DNA of 64,000 nucleotides from a virus: positions 1 to 64,000 of IMG/VR virus record IMGVR_UViG_3300047157_000162. The stretch is one strand, 5' to 3'. Position 1 is the first letter of the stretch. Each line of letters starts with the position of its first letter. Below, piece by piece: positions 23,504 to 31,867 of the stretch. Under the pieces are notes generated by a model. It saw only the letters and a program-made list of their open reading frames with translations, was not told the origin of the DNA and made no database searches. The position numbers were made by a program, and so were the translations under genes.

Positions 23504-25231
23504 ATGCAAATAGAGACTACAGAGATCAATGGATTTGCGATTGACACGTTTAATCAGCATGGTCTAGAAGAGGGTAAAAAACAGGGTATATGCCCTAATT
23601 GTTCTCATAATAGAAAACCCGCGAATAAAAAAGCCAAGTGTGCTTCTTATGACTGGGAACGGGGTCTCGGTACTTGTCACAATTGTAATACATCATTCCA
23701 ACTGCATACTTACAAACGTAAGGGTAAAGCTGAAAAGGTGTATGTTAAACCTGATATAAAAATAAATCTAGACAAACCTGAGTTTGTTAGTGATAAAGTT
23801 ATTGAATGGTTTGGAACAAGAGGTATATCATCTCAGACTCTTATTGATCTAAAGATCAGTGAGGGTCCTGAGTGGATGCCACAGACCGGTAAAACCGAGA
23901 ATGTAATAAAGTTCAATTATTTTATGGGCGGCGAATTAACTAACGTTAAATACCGAGATGGAAGAAAGAACTTTAAATTATATAAGGGTGCTGAGAAAGT
24001 ATTTTATAATATAGATAGTATTGTAGGATATGAGTACTGTGTTATTGTTGAAGGTGAAATGGATGTATTAGCACTGTATGAAGCTGGTATAACAAACGCT
24101 ATATCAGTTCCTAATGGAGCAACACTTAATTCTAATAACTTAGACTACTTAGATAGTTGTATTGATTACTTTGAAGACAAAGAAAAGATTATATTAGCCG
24201 TAGACTCTGATGAAGCTGGACAAGCTTTACAAACAGAGTTAATTAGAAGGCTTGGATCTGAAGTTTGTTTTCTATCAACATTTGAAGACTGTAAAGATGC
24301 AAATGAATACTTACAAAAATATGGTAAAGAAAAACTTACAGAGAGAATCGTTGAAGCAAGGCCCGTACCTCTTGAAAACGTTACTACGTTCAGAGATATC
24401 GAGGATGAAGTCACTGACTTTGTTCGCAATGGTTTTAAGCCTGGCTTTCAAATTGGTTTACAGAACTTTGACGATATATTTTCTACGTATACTGGTCAAT
24501 TTATTACTGTCACTGGAATACCTTCTTCAGGGAAGTCGGATTTCGTGGATCAAATGGTTGTTGGGTATAACGCGAACTACGGTTGGAAAACAGCTTTCGC
24601 ATCTCCAGAGAATGTACCGACATATCTACACGCTCATAAATTAATGCGTAAGACTTGGCAGGGTATGCCAACGAAAGAAGATATCGGTGGGGATAAATGG
24701 AATCAAATAGCAGATCATTGTAATAGTAATTACTTTCACATTGATATGGAACGTTATACTTTAGAGTCAGTGCTTAAAAAAGCTGCTGAGCTAGTTAAAC
24801 GTAAAGGTATTAAATGCCTAGTTATTGATCCATTTAATAAAGTTAGAGACGTAGACTGTAAGACAGAGGATGTTAACCGTTATACAATGGAGTATCTTAC
24901 TAAGATAGAAACATTCGCTAAGAAGTTTGATGTACTTGTATTTATTGTAGCTCACCCAACTAAAATGTATAAAGACAAAGATGGTAAGATTGAAGAGCCT
25001 ACAATGTACAACATTAAAGGTGGTGGTGAATGGTACGATGCTTCTTATCACGGTTTATTAGTACATAGAGATTATGAGAACAAAACAGTTAAAGCTAAGG
25101 TACTTAAAATAAAGTTTCAAAACCTCGGTGAAAACGGAGCTGAAGCACATTTTAAATGGGAGCCTAGATCAGGTTGTTTTCTTCCTCATGAGCCATTAGA
25201 TGTATCAGCAGATAAAATGCCTTGGGAGTAA
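23504..25231 (+). CDS. T7 gp4-like primase-helicase
   Basis: A 575-residue bifunctional replication enzyme. A zinc-binding domain lies at about residues 29-66 (CPNC ... CHNC). The Toprim primase core follows, with VIVEGEMDVLALYEAG near 180 and ILAVDSDEAGQAL near 230. After a linker comes the RecA-like DnaB-type helicase: Walker A GIPSSGKSDF near 339, Walker B CLVIDPFN near 438, and VFIVAHPTK near 485. It unwinds DNA 5' to 3' and primes the lagging strand in the T7 model. No DNA polymerase gene is found in this window to accompany it. Confidence 0.92.
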   Translation: MQIETTEINGFAIDTFNQHGLEEGKKQGICPNCSHNRKPANKKAKCASYDWERGLGTCHNCNTSFQLHTYKRKGKAEKVYVKPDIKINLDKPEFVSDKVIEWFGTRGISSQTLIDLKISEGPEWMPQTGKTENVIKFNYFMGGELTNVKYRDGRKNFKLYKGAEKVFYNIDSIVGYEYCVIVEGEMDVLALYEAGITNAISVPNGATLNSNNLDYLDSCIDYFEDKEKIILAVDSDEAGQALQTELIRRLGSEVCFLSTFEDCKDANEYLQKYGKEKLTERIVEARPVPLENVTTFRDIEDEVTDFVRNGFKPGFQIGLQNFDDIFSTYTGQFITVTGIPSSGKSDFVDQMVVGYNANYGWKTAFASPENVPTYLHAHKLMRKTWQGMPTKEDIGGDKWNQIADHCNSNYFHIDMERYTLESVLKKAAELVKRKGIKCLVIDPFNKVRDVDCKTEDVNRYTMEYLTKIETFAKKFDVLVFIVAHPTKMYKDKDGKIEEPTMYNIKGGGEWYDASYHGLLVHRDYENKTVKAKVLKIKFQNLGENGAEAHFKWEPRSGCFLPHEPLDVSADKMPWE

Positions 25232-25485
25232 TGGGTAAGAAAAAGTCACCGTGGGATATGGGTGATTATACTCCGACAAACGAAGAGGCTGAAGCTATGA
25301 GATGGTGTGTAAGAAATCAAATATACATATCACCAGTAGCTATAAGGGAGTCTAGATGGACTATAGAGATACTAAATAACGGTAAGACTAGTACAGACCC
25401 AGCTGACTATAAAAAGTTAGATATATGGATTAAGATGTACAGCTACTATAAATATTATTACGACAAATATGAAAACAAGATTTAA
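25231..25485 (+). CDS. Hypothetical protein downstream of helicase (84 aa)
   Basis: The start at 25231 (MGKKKSPWDMGDYTPTNEEA) overlaps the helicase stop as TAATG and is preferred over an in-frame ATG at 25222. The C-terminal half is Tyr/Lys-rich and helical (WIKMYSYYKYYYDKYENK). It overlaps the next gene by 17 bases. No family is recognised; tight coupling to helicase and nucleotide enzymes suggests a replication role. Confidence 0.65.
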   Translation: MGKKKSPWDMGDYTPTNEEAEAMRWCVRNQIYISPVAIRESRWTIEILNNGKTSTDPADYKKLDIWIKMYSYYKYYYDKYENKI

Positions 25486-26110
25486 TAATGCTAATGAAGC
25501 ATATGAAGGTGTTATAGATGAAATACTACAAAAAGGTGTAGACTTTGGTGATACAAAGGCTATATTCAATTGTGGTTTTTATATAGATAATCCTTCAGAC
25601 AAGGTTATAACAAACGTTGAGCGTAAGTGGAATGAAAAATATGCTGCAGCTGAATGGGCTTGGTATTTATCTGGCGATCCTAGTATTAACAAATTAGGAG
25701 AACTATACGGTAGTATACCACCTATATGGGAACGTATGGCCGACAAGTACGGTTTAGTTAATTCTAACTACGGTTATCAATGGCAAAGAAATAACCAACT
25801 AGATTATGTAGTTGATAAACTAAGAGAAGACACAGACACAAGGCAAGCAGCTATAAGTATATATGATGCTAAAGAGCATAACAGGTTTACATACGATACG
25901 CCTTGTACTTATGCTATACAGTTTTCTATAATTGATGAAAAGCTTTGTATGTCTGTCTATATGCGTTCTAATGACGTCTGGTATGGTTTCTGTAATGATC
26001 AGTATCAATTTGCATCATTACAAGAATTAGTTGCAGATATGTTATCTATTGAGACTGGTTGGTATTACCACCACGCTCATAACATGCACTTATATAATAA
26101 TAAATTATAA
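25469..26110 (+). CDS. Thymidylate synthase superfamily enzyme, possibly dCMP hydroxymethylase
   Basis: A 213-residue member of the thymidylate synthase fold, shorter than the usual 264. The nucleophile is Cys146 in DTPCTYAIQF; MRSNDVWYGFCNDQYQF contains the phosphate-binding R-S-x-D, and the end HHAHNMHLYN contains the H-x-Y region. At the position of the dUMP-reading Asn (PFN of ThyA) this protein has Asp177 (FCND). In T4-type dCMP hydroxymethylases Asp at that site switches the substrate to dCMP. The product is therefore either dTMP or 5-hydroxymethyl-dCMP. It sits with MazG-like and RNR genes. Confidence 0.8.
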   Translation: MKTRFNNANEAYEGVIDEILQKGVDFGDTKAIFNCGFYIDNPSDKVITNVERKWNEKYAAAEWAWYLSGDPSINKLGELYGSIPPIWERMADKYGLVNSNYGYQWQRNNQLDYVVDKLREDTDTRQAAISIYDAKEHNRFTYDTPCTYAIQFSIIDEKLCMSVYMRSNDVWYGFCNDQYQFASLQELVADMLSIETGWYYHHAHNMHLYNNKL

Positions 26111-26112
26111 TT

Positions 26113-26937
26113 ATGAAAGAGATATTTTATTTATACCATATTCCAGGTAAAAAAATAGGAATAACACGTAATCTTAAGGATAGAGTTACGCGGCAACAAG
26201 GTTATACCGCAGATGAATACGAAGTTCTACTTACTAGCGATGATATAGATTATATATCTGACAAGGAAATAGAACTTCAAAAGTCTTATGGCTATAAGGT
26301 AGACAGGCAAAAATATAATTCTTTAACTAAAAAAAATAATGACAATATGAAGATAAACGTAACAGAGCAAACAACAACTTTTCCTGTTCCAATAGCTAAA
26401 CTTAGAGGTAGGCTAATGGATAATATAGGTTTAAAATGGAAGCATCCAGAGTTTGGTACATTTGAGATAACTAAAGATAATATACCTTGGATATTAAGTA
26501 ATGCTAAAATATCTATGTACAATACGCAAAGGTGTTATATATATAACAAAGCTTTTTATGCTAGTGAAAAACCAAGTACAGTTAATTCTACTTATACAGA
26601 AAAATCTTTTTCCTATAACAATACCGAAAGTGTGTATGATCTAATTAGATCTTGGGCTACTGATAAAGGAATATATAGATCTGGCGATGCTAGAACTCAG
26701 TTTGTAAAACTTATGGAAGAAGCAGGAGAGTTAGCTCAAGCTATATTAAAAAACGACGAACCAGAAGTGATAGATGCTATCGGTGATATGGTTGTTGTGT
26801 TAACTAATTTAGCTAAACTAAGAGGTCATAATATAGAAGACTGTATAACAAGTGCTTACGATGTTATATCTAACAGAACAGGTAAAATGATAAATGGCAC
26901 GTTTGTAAAACAAGAAAGTTTAAGTGAAACACTATGA
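26113..26937 (+). CDS. GIY-YIG-like domain fused to MazG-like NTP pyrophosphohydrolase
   Basis: A 274-residue two-part protein. Residues 1-65 (FYLYHIPGKKIGITRNLKDR, then VTRQQGYTADEYEVL) resemble a reduced GIY-YIG nuclease domain: paired strands, GKKIGITxNLxxR, with the usual G-I-Y changed. Residues about 190-265 hold the MazG core QFVKLMEEAGELAQAILK, EVIDAIGDMVVVLTNLA and a closing CITSAYDVISNRTGKM. MazG enzymes hydrolyse NTPs, including ppGpp-related or modified nucleotides. The middle region (75-185) is not recognised. The gene starts two bases after the TS-like gene. Confidence 0.75.
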   Translation: MKEIFYLYHIPGKKIGITRNLKDRVTRQQGYTADEYEVLLTSDDIDYISDKEIELQKSYGYKVDRQKYNSLTKKNNDNMKINVTEQTTTFPVPIAKLRGRLMDNIGLKWKHPEFGTFEITKDNIPWILSNAKISMYNTQRCYIYNKAFYASEKPSTVNSTYTEKSFSYNNTESVYDLIRSWATDKGIYRSGDARTQFVKLMEEAGELAQAILKNDEPEVIDAIGDMVVVLTNLAKLRGHNIEDCITSAYDVISNRTGKMINGTFVKQESLSETL

Positions 26938-27050
26938 TAACAAAAACAGAAACAAGGTTACAAAAAACTAAAGAACGTATTAGTAAAAAACCTATTAACA
27001 AACACCTTAGCTGGAGAAACAAAAGAGTAACTGGCTTTGATAAAAACTAA
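26934..27050 (+). CDS. Small basic peptide (38 aa)
   Basis: MITKTETRLQKTKERISKKP followed by INKHLSWRNKRVTGFDKN. Very basic, starting in an ATGA overlap with the MazG gene and ending six bases before the next start. No family recognised. Confidence 0.5.
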   Translation: MITKTETRLQKTKERISKKPINKHLSWRNKRVTGFDKN

Positions 27051-27056
27051 AATTAT

Positions 27057-27380
27057 ATGCTTATAAAAACAAAAGACAAGATAGTTCAAAAAGTTTTAGC
27101 TAAAATGGATCAACGTAGTTTAGTAGGTCAAAAAAAGTACGGAGCTACAATGATGGAAGAGATTGAAGGTCAAAAGAAAGATCTTAATAGATTCTTAATA
27201 GATGTACAAGAAGAGCTAATGGATGCTTTACTATATATAGAAGCTGCTAAAACTTGTTTAGCTGACGAGGTTGAAGAAGCTATGATCAATAGAATAAATA
27301 TAGTAGCTCAAAACGGTAATGATGGTTTACATTATGATAATTTAGGAGATCTAGATGTTGAGTATGAAAAAATTATTTAA
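27057..27380 (+). CDS. Putative all-alpha NTP pyrophosphohydrolase-like protein
   Basis: A 107-residue helical protein. GQKKYGATMMEE and RFLIDVQEELMDALLYIEAA resemble the ExxED/EExxD metal-binding layout of the MazG/dUTPase-like all-alpha superfamily found in many phages, in a shortened form. Position between the MazG fusion and the nuclease fits a nucleotide clean-up role. The match is weak, since one of the usual helices cannot be recognised. It overlaps the next gene by 26 bases. Confidence 0.5.
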   Translation: MLIKTKDKIVQKVLAKMDQRSLVGQKKYGATMMEEIEGQKKDLNRFLIDVQEELMDALLYIEAAKTCLADEVEEAMINRINIVAQNGNDGLHYDNLGDLDVEYEKII

Positions 27381-27822
27381 AAGAAAAAGCAGAAAGCGTG
27401 GACCTGTAAGATCGAAGAAGGTATCATATGATGGTATCGACTTCGCTTCTGGTCTTGAGAAATATATGTATATAGCTTTGAGAAAAGCAAAGATAAAAGC
27501 TAAGTACGAAGGAGAGACGTTTGTTTTATTAAATGGTTTTCATTTTGAAAATGAAGTTTACGAAAGACAATCCAATGGTAAGGGTGATTACAAAAATAGA
27601 GGATGCAAACGTATTCTACCTATTAAGTATACACCTGATTTTATTGGTGAAGATTTTATAATTGAGACTAAAGGTAGAGCAAACGAGTCGTTTCCTATGA
27701 GATGGAAGTTGTTCAAGCAACTTATAGTCAGGCAATTCCCAAATGTAACATTATACAAACCACAAAATCAAAAAGAATGCGACAAGACCGTAGAGTTAAT
27801 CCTTTCGAAGCAAAGAGGATAG
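27355..27822 (+). CDS. Endonuclease, PD-(D/E)XK Holliday-junction resolvase-like
   Basis: A 155-residue basic nuclease. The N-terminus is Lys/Arg-rich; YDGIDFASGLEKYMYIALRK supplies the conserved SxLE glutamate, and IKYTPDFIGEDFIIETKGRA supplies the D...E-x-K core, followed by MRWKLFKQLIVRQFP. This is the layout of T7 endonuclease I-type and related phage resolvases that cut branched DNA before packaging. The start may be 27355 or 27364; the overlap with the preceding gene favours coupling. Confidence 0.75.
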   Translation: MLSMKKLFKRKSRKRGPVRSKKVSYDGIDFASGLEKYMYIALRKAKIKAKYEGETFVLLNGFHFENEVYERQSNGKGDYKNRGCKRILPIKYTPDFIGEDFIIETKGRANESFPMRWKLFKQLIVRQFPNVTLYKPQNQKECDKTVELILSKQRG

Positions 27823-27947
27823 CAAGACAAAAATACGCAGAGCGCCAGATTGACAAGTTTGTTAAATGGAGCTGGGAGGCAAAAGGCAAAGTGAGATCAA
27901 TAGATATAGAACAATTACACAAAAGACATAATATAAAATGTACATGA
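27777..27947 (+). CDS. Small basic hypothetical protein (56 aa)
   Basis: MRQDRRVNPFEAKRIARQKY, then AERQIDKFVKWSWEAKGKVR. The preferred start at 27777 overlaps the nuclease gene by 46 bases; a longer in-frame start at 27702 would lie deeper within it. Helical and basic, no family recognised. Confidence 0.5.
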   Translation: MRQDRRVNPFEAKRIARQKYAERQIDKFVKWSWEAKGKVRSIDIEQLHKRHNIKCT

Positions 27948-28096
27948 AAGAAAACGAAAACGAAACAGCTTGGGTTATAGAAGTAGGGTTTTATCCTGGA
28001 GTACTATTTGGATTTAGATCTTATATAGAAGAGGATATTGCTATACACGTCTTGTATCTACCATTTTTTGATATAGCTTTGAAAATATTCAAATAA
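27938..28096 (+). CDS. Small hydrophobic hypothetical protein (52 aa)
   Basis: MYMKENENETAWVIEVGFYP then GVLFGFRSYIEEDIAIHVLY and LPFFDIALKIFK. Hydrophobic but without a clean transmembrane segment. This layout is typical of small proteins found next to phage RNR genes. It ends in TAATG overlapping the next gene. Confidence 0.55.
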   Translation: MYMKENENETAWVIEVGFYPGVLFGFRSYIEEDIAIHVLYLPFFDIALKIFK

Positions 28097-28263
28097 TGGA
28101 TGATAACTTAGAAAGCGTAGTGGCTTCGGTAGGCTTATTTATAGACAATATATTGAATGATATGAAGAATGTATCTAAGTCTACAACAAAGCCTGTTATA
28201 CTAGCTCATATAGATGCCTGGAAGAACGAATTAGAAACAATAAAACAATTTACAAAAACATAA
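28096..28263 (+). CDS. Small hypothetical protein (55 aa)
   Basis: MDDNLESVVASVGLFIDNIL, then NDMKNVSKSTTKPVILAHID and AWKNELETIKQFTKT. Helical, no family recognised. Start and stop both lie in TAATG overlaps (with the 27938 gene and nrdB), so it is probably translated in the same chain. Confidence 0.55.
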   Translation: MDDNLESVVASVGLFIDNILNDMKNVSKSTTKPVILAHIDAWKNELETIKQFTKT

Positions 28264-29231
28264 TGGGATTATTTGATAAAAGAATACCTTATAAGCCTTT
28301 TGAGTACCCTGAGTATTATACTGAGGGTTGGTTAAAACAAGCTCAAGCTTTTTGGTTGCATACAGAAATATCGATGCAAAGCGATGTTAAAGACTGGAAA
28401 GAAAAATTAAATGAAAAAGAAAAAAACTTAGTAGGTAATATACTACTAGGGTTTGCTCAAACCGAATGTGCAGTATCTGATTATTGGACACAAAAAGTAG
28501 TTGGTTGGTTTCCTAAACATGAAATACAACAAATGGCAATGATGTTTGGATCGCAAGAAACTATACACGCGGTTGCTTATAGCTACTTAAATGAAACTTT
28601 AAAACTAGAAGATTATGAAGCGTTTTTACACGAGCCTGCTACAGCAGAAAGATTTGATAATCTTGTATCTTATAGTGGGACTAGCTCAATTGGTATTGCT
28701 AAGTCTCTCGCTGTATTTTCTGCATTTGCCGAAGGAGTTTCTTTATATTCTGCCTTTGCAGTACTTTATTCTTTTCAACTTAGAAATTTGCTTAAAGGTA
28801 TTGGGCAACAAATGAAGTGGTCAGTAAGGGATGAATCATTGCATAGCAAAATGGGTTGTACTTTATTTCGTCATATGTGCGAAGAAGATAATCAATTACT
28901 GAGTTTATGTCGAGAAGATATAATAAAAGCTGCAGAAACAATGGTTAATCTTGAAGTTAAATATATCGACAAAATGTTTGAAATGGGCGATATAGAAGGT
29001 ATATCATCTAATGATCTAAAACACTTTATAAAGAAAAGAACAAATGAAAAACTTGTGGAGCTCGGTTACGTCGATCTTGGAAACTATTTCGCGTATAACG
29101 ACAAAGCAGCTAGTAATCTTGATTGGTTTTACCATCTTACCGGGGGCGTCACTCATACTGATTTTTTCGCTATTAGGCCAACTGATTATTCAAAAGCTGG
29201 AGAAAATGAGGACTATGAAGACATGTGGTAA
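28263..29231 (+). CDS. nrdB: Ribonucleotide reductase, class I small subunit
   Basis: A 322-residue beta subunit. The metal-binding carboxylates and histidines can be followed in order: HTEISMQSDVKDW near 33, FAQTECAVSDYW near 65, SQETIHAVAYSYL near 96, AFAEGVSLYSAFA near 155 and VRDESLHSKMG near 188. It houses the metal/radical cofactor that starts catalysis in the alpha subunit. The gene is coupled by TAATG to the small gene upstream and followed 21 bases on by nrdA. The length is usual for phage NrdB. Confidence 0.93.
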   Translation: MGLFDKRIPYKPFEYPEYYTEGWLKQAQAFWLHTEISMQSDVKDWKEKLNEKEKNLVGNILLGFAQTECAVSDYWTQKVVGWFPKHEIQQMAMMFGSQETIHAVAYSYLNETLKLEDYEAFLHEPATAERFDNLVSYSGTSSIGIAKSLAVFSAFAEGVSLYSAFAVLYSFQLRNLLKGIGQQMKWSVRDESLHSKMGCTLFRHMCEEDNQLLSLCREDIIKAAETMVNLEVKYIDKMFEMGDIEGISSNDLKHFIKKRTNEKLVELGYVDLGNYFAYNDKAASNLDWFYHLTGGVTHTDFFAIRPTDYSKAGENEDYEDMW

Positions 29232-29252
29232 TAATAAAAACAAATAACAAAT

Positions 29253-30971
29253 ATGTGGAATAATGATTGGAAAAAAGGAGAAGATTACCCTGCGTGGGGT
29301 AATAACGACGTATACAAGAAGACAATATCCGGGGGATATTTATTCGACGGAGAAACACCTAAAGAAGCATACTATAGGGTCGCTAAAACGGTTGCTCGTA
29401 GATTATATAAACCGGAAATGGCAGAAACTTTCTTCGAGTACATATGGAATGGTTGGCTATGTCTCGCTTCCCCGGTATTATCTAATACAGGTACTGATCG
29501 CGGCTTGCCTATTAGCTGTTTCGGGATTGATGTTGCTGATAGCATACAAGATATAGGTAGTAAAAATTTAGAGATGATGCTACTCGCTAAGCACGGCGGT
29601 GGAGTTGGTATCGGTGTAAATCAAATTAGACCCGCTGGCGCTAAAATAACAGGTAATGGAACATCAGACGGAGTCGTACCTTTCTGCAAGATATATGACT
29701 CAACAATTCTTGCAACTAATCAAGGGAGTGTCCGTCGTGGAGCTGCCTCAGTTAATATCAACATTGAACATGGCGACTTTGAGGACTGGCTTGAAATCAG
29801 GGAACCTAAAGGAGATGTTAACAGACAATCGCTTAACCTTCATCAGTGCGCAATTGTTGGTGATAAGTTTATGCGAAAGCTTGAACAAGGAGATAAGGAA
29901 GCAAGATCTAGATGGGGTAAATTACTTAGAAAACGAAAAGGAACTGGAGAACCGTATATTATGTTTAAAGGAAATGTTAACAAAGCAAATCCAGAAGCAT
30001 ATAAAGAAAACGGATTAAAAGTACATATGACCAACATATGTTCAGAAATTACATTACACACAGATGAAAACCATAGTTTTGTATGTTGTTTATCATCATT
30101 AAATTTAGCAAAATATGAAGAATGGAAAGACACTAATCTTATATATGACGCCACTTTCTTTCTTGACGGAGTTATGGAGGAATTTATTCAAAGAGCCAAG
30201 GGACTTCGCGGGTTTGAAAATGCTGTTCGGTCTGCGCAGAAAGGGAGAGCATTGGGACTTGGTGTACTCGGATGGCACACCTATCTCCAAGAAAATGGTA
30301 TTCCTTTCGAAGGTTTACTATCTCAGTTTGAAACTAGGAAAATATTTTCGCAAATTAAAATTGAAAGTGAAAGAGCCTCAATGGACTTGGCTGAAATTTA
30401 CGGCGAGCCTTTATGGTGTGTTGGGACGGGTATGCGTAATACTCATCTCCGTGCTATTGCTCCTACTGTTTCTAATAGCAAGCTTAGCGGTAATGTTTCT
30501 CCTGGTGTTGAGCCGTGGGCTGCGAATGTTTTTACAGAGCAGAGTGCAAAGGGGACTTTCATTAGGAAAAACCCGACGTTAGTTAAACTATTAAAGAAAC
30601 ATAAACTAAATACAAATGAAACATGGAATAAAATATTGGCTGACGGAGGCAGCATACAGGATATCGATGCTTTGGATAATATCACTATGGGTCATGACAT
30701 TCCAGTTAAAGAAGTTTTTAAAACTTTTAAAGAGATTAATCAACTAGAATTAGTTAACCAAGCTGGTCTTAGACAGCAATATGTAGACCAGTCGGTTAGT
30801 TTAAACTTAGCTTTTCCATCTGAAGCTACACCTAAGTGGTTGAACAAAGTTCATTTTGAAGCTTGGAAGAAAGGTGTTAAAACCTTATATTATACTAGAA
30901 CAGAATCTGTTTTACGTGGTGATATAGCTCAGCAAGCTATGAATGAAGATTGTTTAGCTTGTGATGGCTAA
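29253..30971 (+). CDS. nrdA: Ribonucleotide reductase, class I large subunit (compact)
   Basis: A 572-residue alpha subunit, shorter than bacterial NrdA (about 760) because the N-terminal ATP-cone is absent. Catalytic marks: LASPVLSNTGT and the first redox Cys in LPISCFG near 90; the thiyl-radical site N-x-C-x-E in MTNICSEITL near 259; the radical-transfer pair in KTLYYTRTESV near 545; and the C-terminal CLACDG redox tail. It converts NDPs to dNDPs with NrdB. Loss of the cone predicts loss of overall activity control by ATP/dATP. It is the last gene before the bidirectional terminator. Confidence 0.93.
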   Translation: MWNNDWKKGEDYPAWGNNDVYKKTISGGYLFDGETPKEAYYRVAKTVARRLYKPEMAETFFEYIWNGWLCLASPVLSNTGTDRGLPISCFGIDVADSIQDIGSKNLEMMLLAKHGGGVGIGVNQIRPAGAKITGNGTSDGVVPFCKIYDSTILATNQGSVRRGAASVNINIEHGDFEDWLEIREPKGDVNRQSLNLHQCAIVGDKFMRKLEQGDKEARSRWGKLLRKRKGTGEPYIMFKGNVNKANPEAYKENGLKVHMTNICSEITLHTDENHSFVCCLSSLNLAKYEEWKDTNLIYDATFFLDGVMEEFIQRAKGLRGFENAVRSAQKGRALGLGVLGWHTYLQENGIPFEGLLSQFETRKIFSQIKIESERASMDLAEIYGEPLWCVGTGMRNTHLRAIAPTVSNSKLSGNVSPGVEPWAANVFTEQSAKGTFIRKNPTLVKLLKKHKLNTNETWNKILADGGSIQDIDALDNITMGHDIPVKEVFKTFKEINQLELVNQAGLRQQYVDQSVSLNLAFPSEATPKWLNKVHFEAWKKGVKTLYYTRTESVLRGDIAQQAMNEDCLACDG

Positions 30972-31043
30972 AGGCTAAAAGTTATGACTTTTTTATACAT
31001 ATAATAATTAATATGTATAAATAATTAAATAATTTATATATAT

Positions 31044-31080
31044 TAAAAAAAGGGGTCTCATAATGAGGCCCCTTTCTTTT
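31044..31080. terminator. Bidirectional intrinsic terminator
   Basis: GGGGTCTCA (31052-31060), loop TAA, TGAGGCCCC (31064-31072): a nine-base stem with one G·U-type wobble. A T-tract (TTTCTTTT) follows on the plus strand, and the seven A before the stem give a T-tract on the minus strand. It sits between the convergent ends of the nrdA operon and the late minus-strand operon, so it can stop transcription from both sides. About 150 bases here hold no gene. Confidence 0.9.
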
Positions 31081-31120
31081 ATAGGAATTGCAGGTATGGT
31101 ACGCCTGATAATTTTTATTC

Positions 31121-31405
31121 CTATTTATACTTTTTTGCAATATTTTTATAATAAGCTCTAGAAGCTTTTAAACTACCGTGTTTTTTAATGGCATTTTTCT
31201 TATAGCTACTAGCTTTTTTAAAGTCATACCCTGGAGTTACAGAATTTCCTCCATCATCTTGAATAAATTCATGAGTCATACCTGTTGCGGCATTATAGTT
31301 TCTAGTAAATTTATTTGGATCTTTTTTAGGTTTAGGATCTTTGTTTTGAAAAGGAGATTGTTTAGTTAAATATTGTGCACAGTGTTTTGATGTAAATGGT
31401 TTCAT
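31121..31405 (-). CDS. Small basic hypothetical protein (94 aa)
   Basis: MKPFTSKHCAQYLTKQSPFQ, then Lys/Pro-rich NKDPKPKKDPNKF and a helical basic C-terminus (KASRAYYKNIAKKYK). The SPF/SPL phrase also occurs near the starts of the 31451 and 60225 products, hinting at a shared N-terminal signal. No family recognised. It is the last gene of the late operon before the terminator. Confidence 0.6.
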   Translation of the reverse strand: MKPFTSKHCAQYLTKQSPFQNKDPKPKKDPNKFTRNYNAATGMTHEFIQDDGGNSVTPGYDFKKASSYKKNAIKKHGSLKASRAYYKNIAKKYK

Positions 31406-31450
31406 TTTTATTAGTTGTTTTTGGTTTATATTTGCTATTATTATTTACTT

Positions 31451-31720
31451 TTATGATACATTACTAGATGAAGATCTTCTTCTACCCATACCAACCTTCT
31501 TTTTAGCTTTTATAACTTTTTGTTTTTCTTCTGGACTCATATTGCTCCAGGTTTTTGGAGATTTAGAGTTTACTTTTTTCGAAGGTCTACAAACTTTAGT
31601 ATTCTTATTTTTAGACGATCCGCATGGATTTCCTTTTTCATCTTTCCACTCTTCCTTAAACCATCGTTTTAAAGAAGCTCCTTTTTCTGTTTTTCTAACG
31701 AACAACGGTGATTGTCTCAT
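31451..31720 (-). CDS. DUF5872-like small basic protein
   Basis: An 89-residue protein with the pattern SLKRWFKEEWKDEKGNPCGS, then NTKVCRPSKKVNSKSPKTW. This WFKEKW...PCG...CRPSKR..SKTP layout is that of DUF5872, found in marine phages and giant viruses; its role is unknown. Two Cys flank the basic patch and may bind metal. The C-terminus is Ser/Arg-rich. It overlaps the previous gene by one base. Confidence 0.65.
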   Translation of the reverse strand: MRQSPLFVRKTEKGASLKRWFKEEWKDEKGNPCGSSKNKNTKVCRPSKKVNSKSPKTWSNMSPEEKQKVIKAKKKVGMGRRRSSSSNVS

Positions 31721-31857
31721 TATTTCTTACCTTTATTTTTTCTACACTTAGCAATCATACCACTAGCATAAGCTGAAGGAAATACTTTGTGTGCTTTTTT
31801 AGCCTTGTAATAACAGTCGTCTTTTAATTGAAATGGTGTTCCTTTTGTTAGTTTCAT
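31720..31857 (-). CDS. Small Cys-containing protein with KxxKVxPSAYASG motif (45 aa)
   Basis: MKLTKGTPFQLKDDCYYKAK then KAHKVFPSAYASGMIAKCRK. The KVFPSAYASGMIAKCR phrase is a recurring motif in short proteins of marine phages. It starts between the endolysin gene and the DUF5872-like gene, with a TAATG overlap with the latter. Possible virion or DNA-associated peptide; role unknown. Confidence 0.6.
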   Translation of the reverse strand: MKLTKGTPFQLKDDCYYKAKKAHKVFPSAYASGMIAKCRKNKGKK

Positions 31858-31867
31858 AATTTTATTT

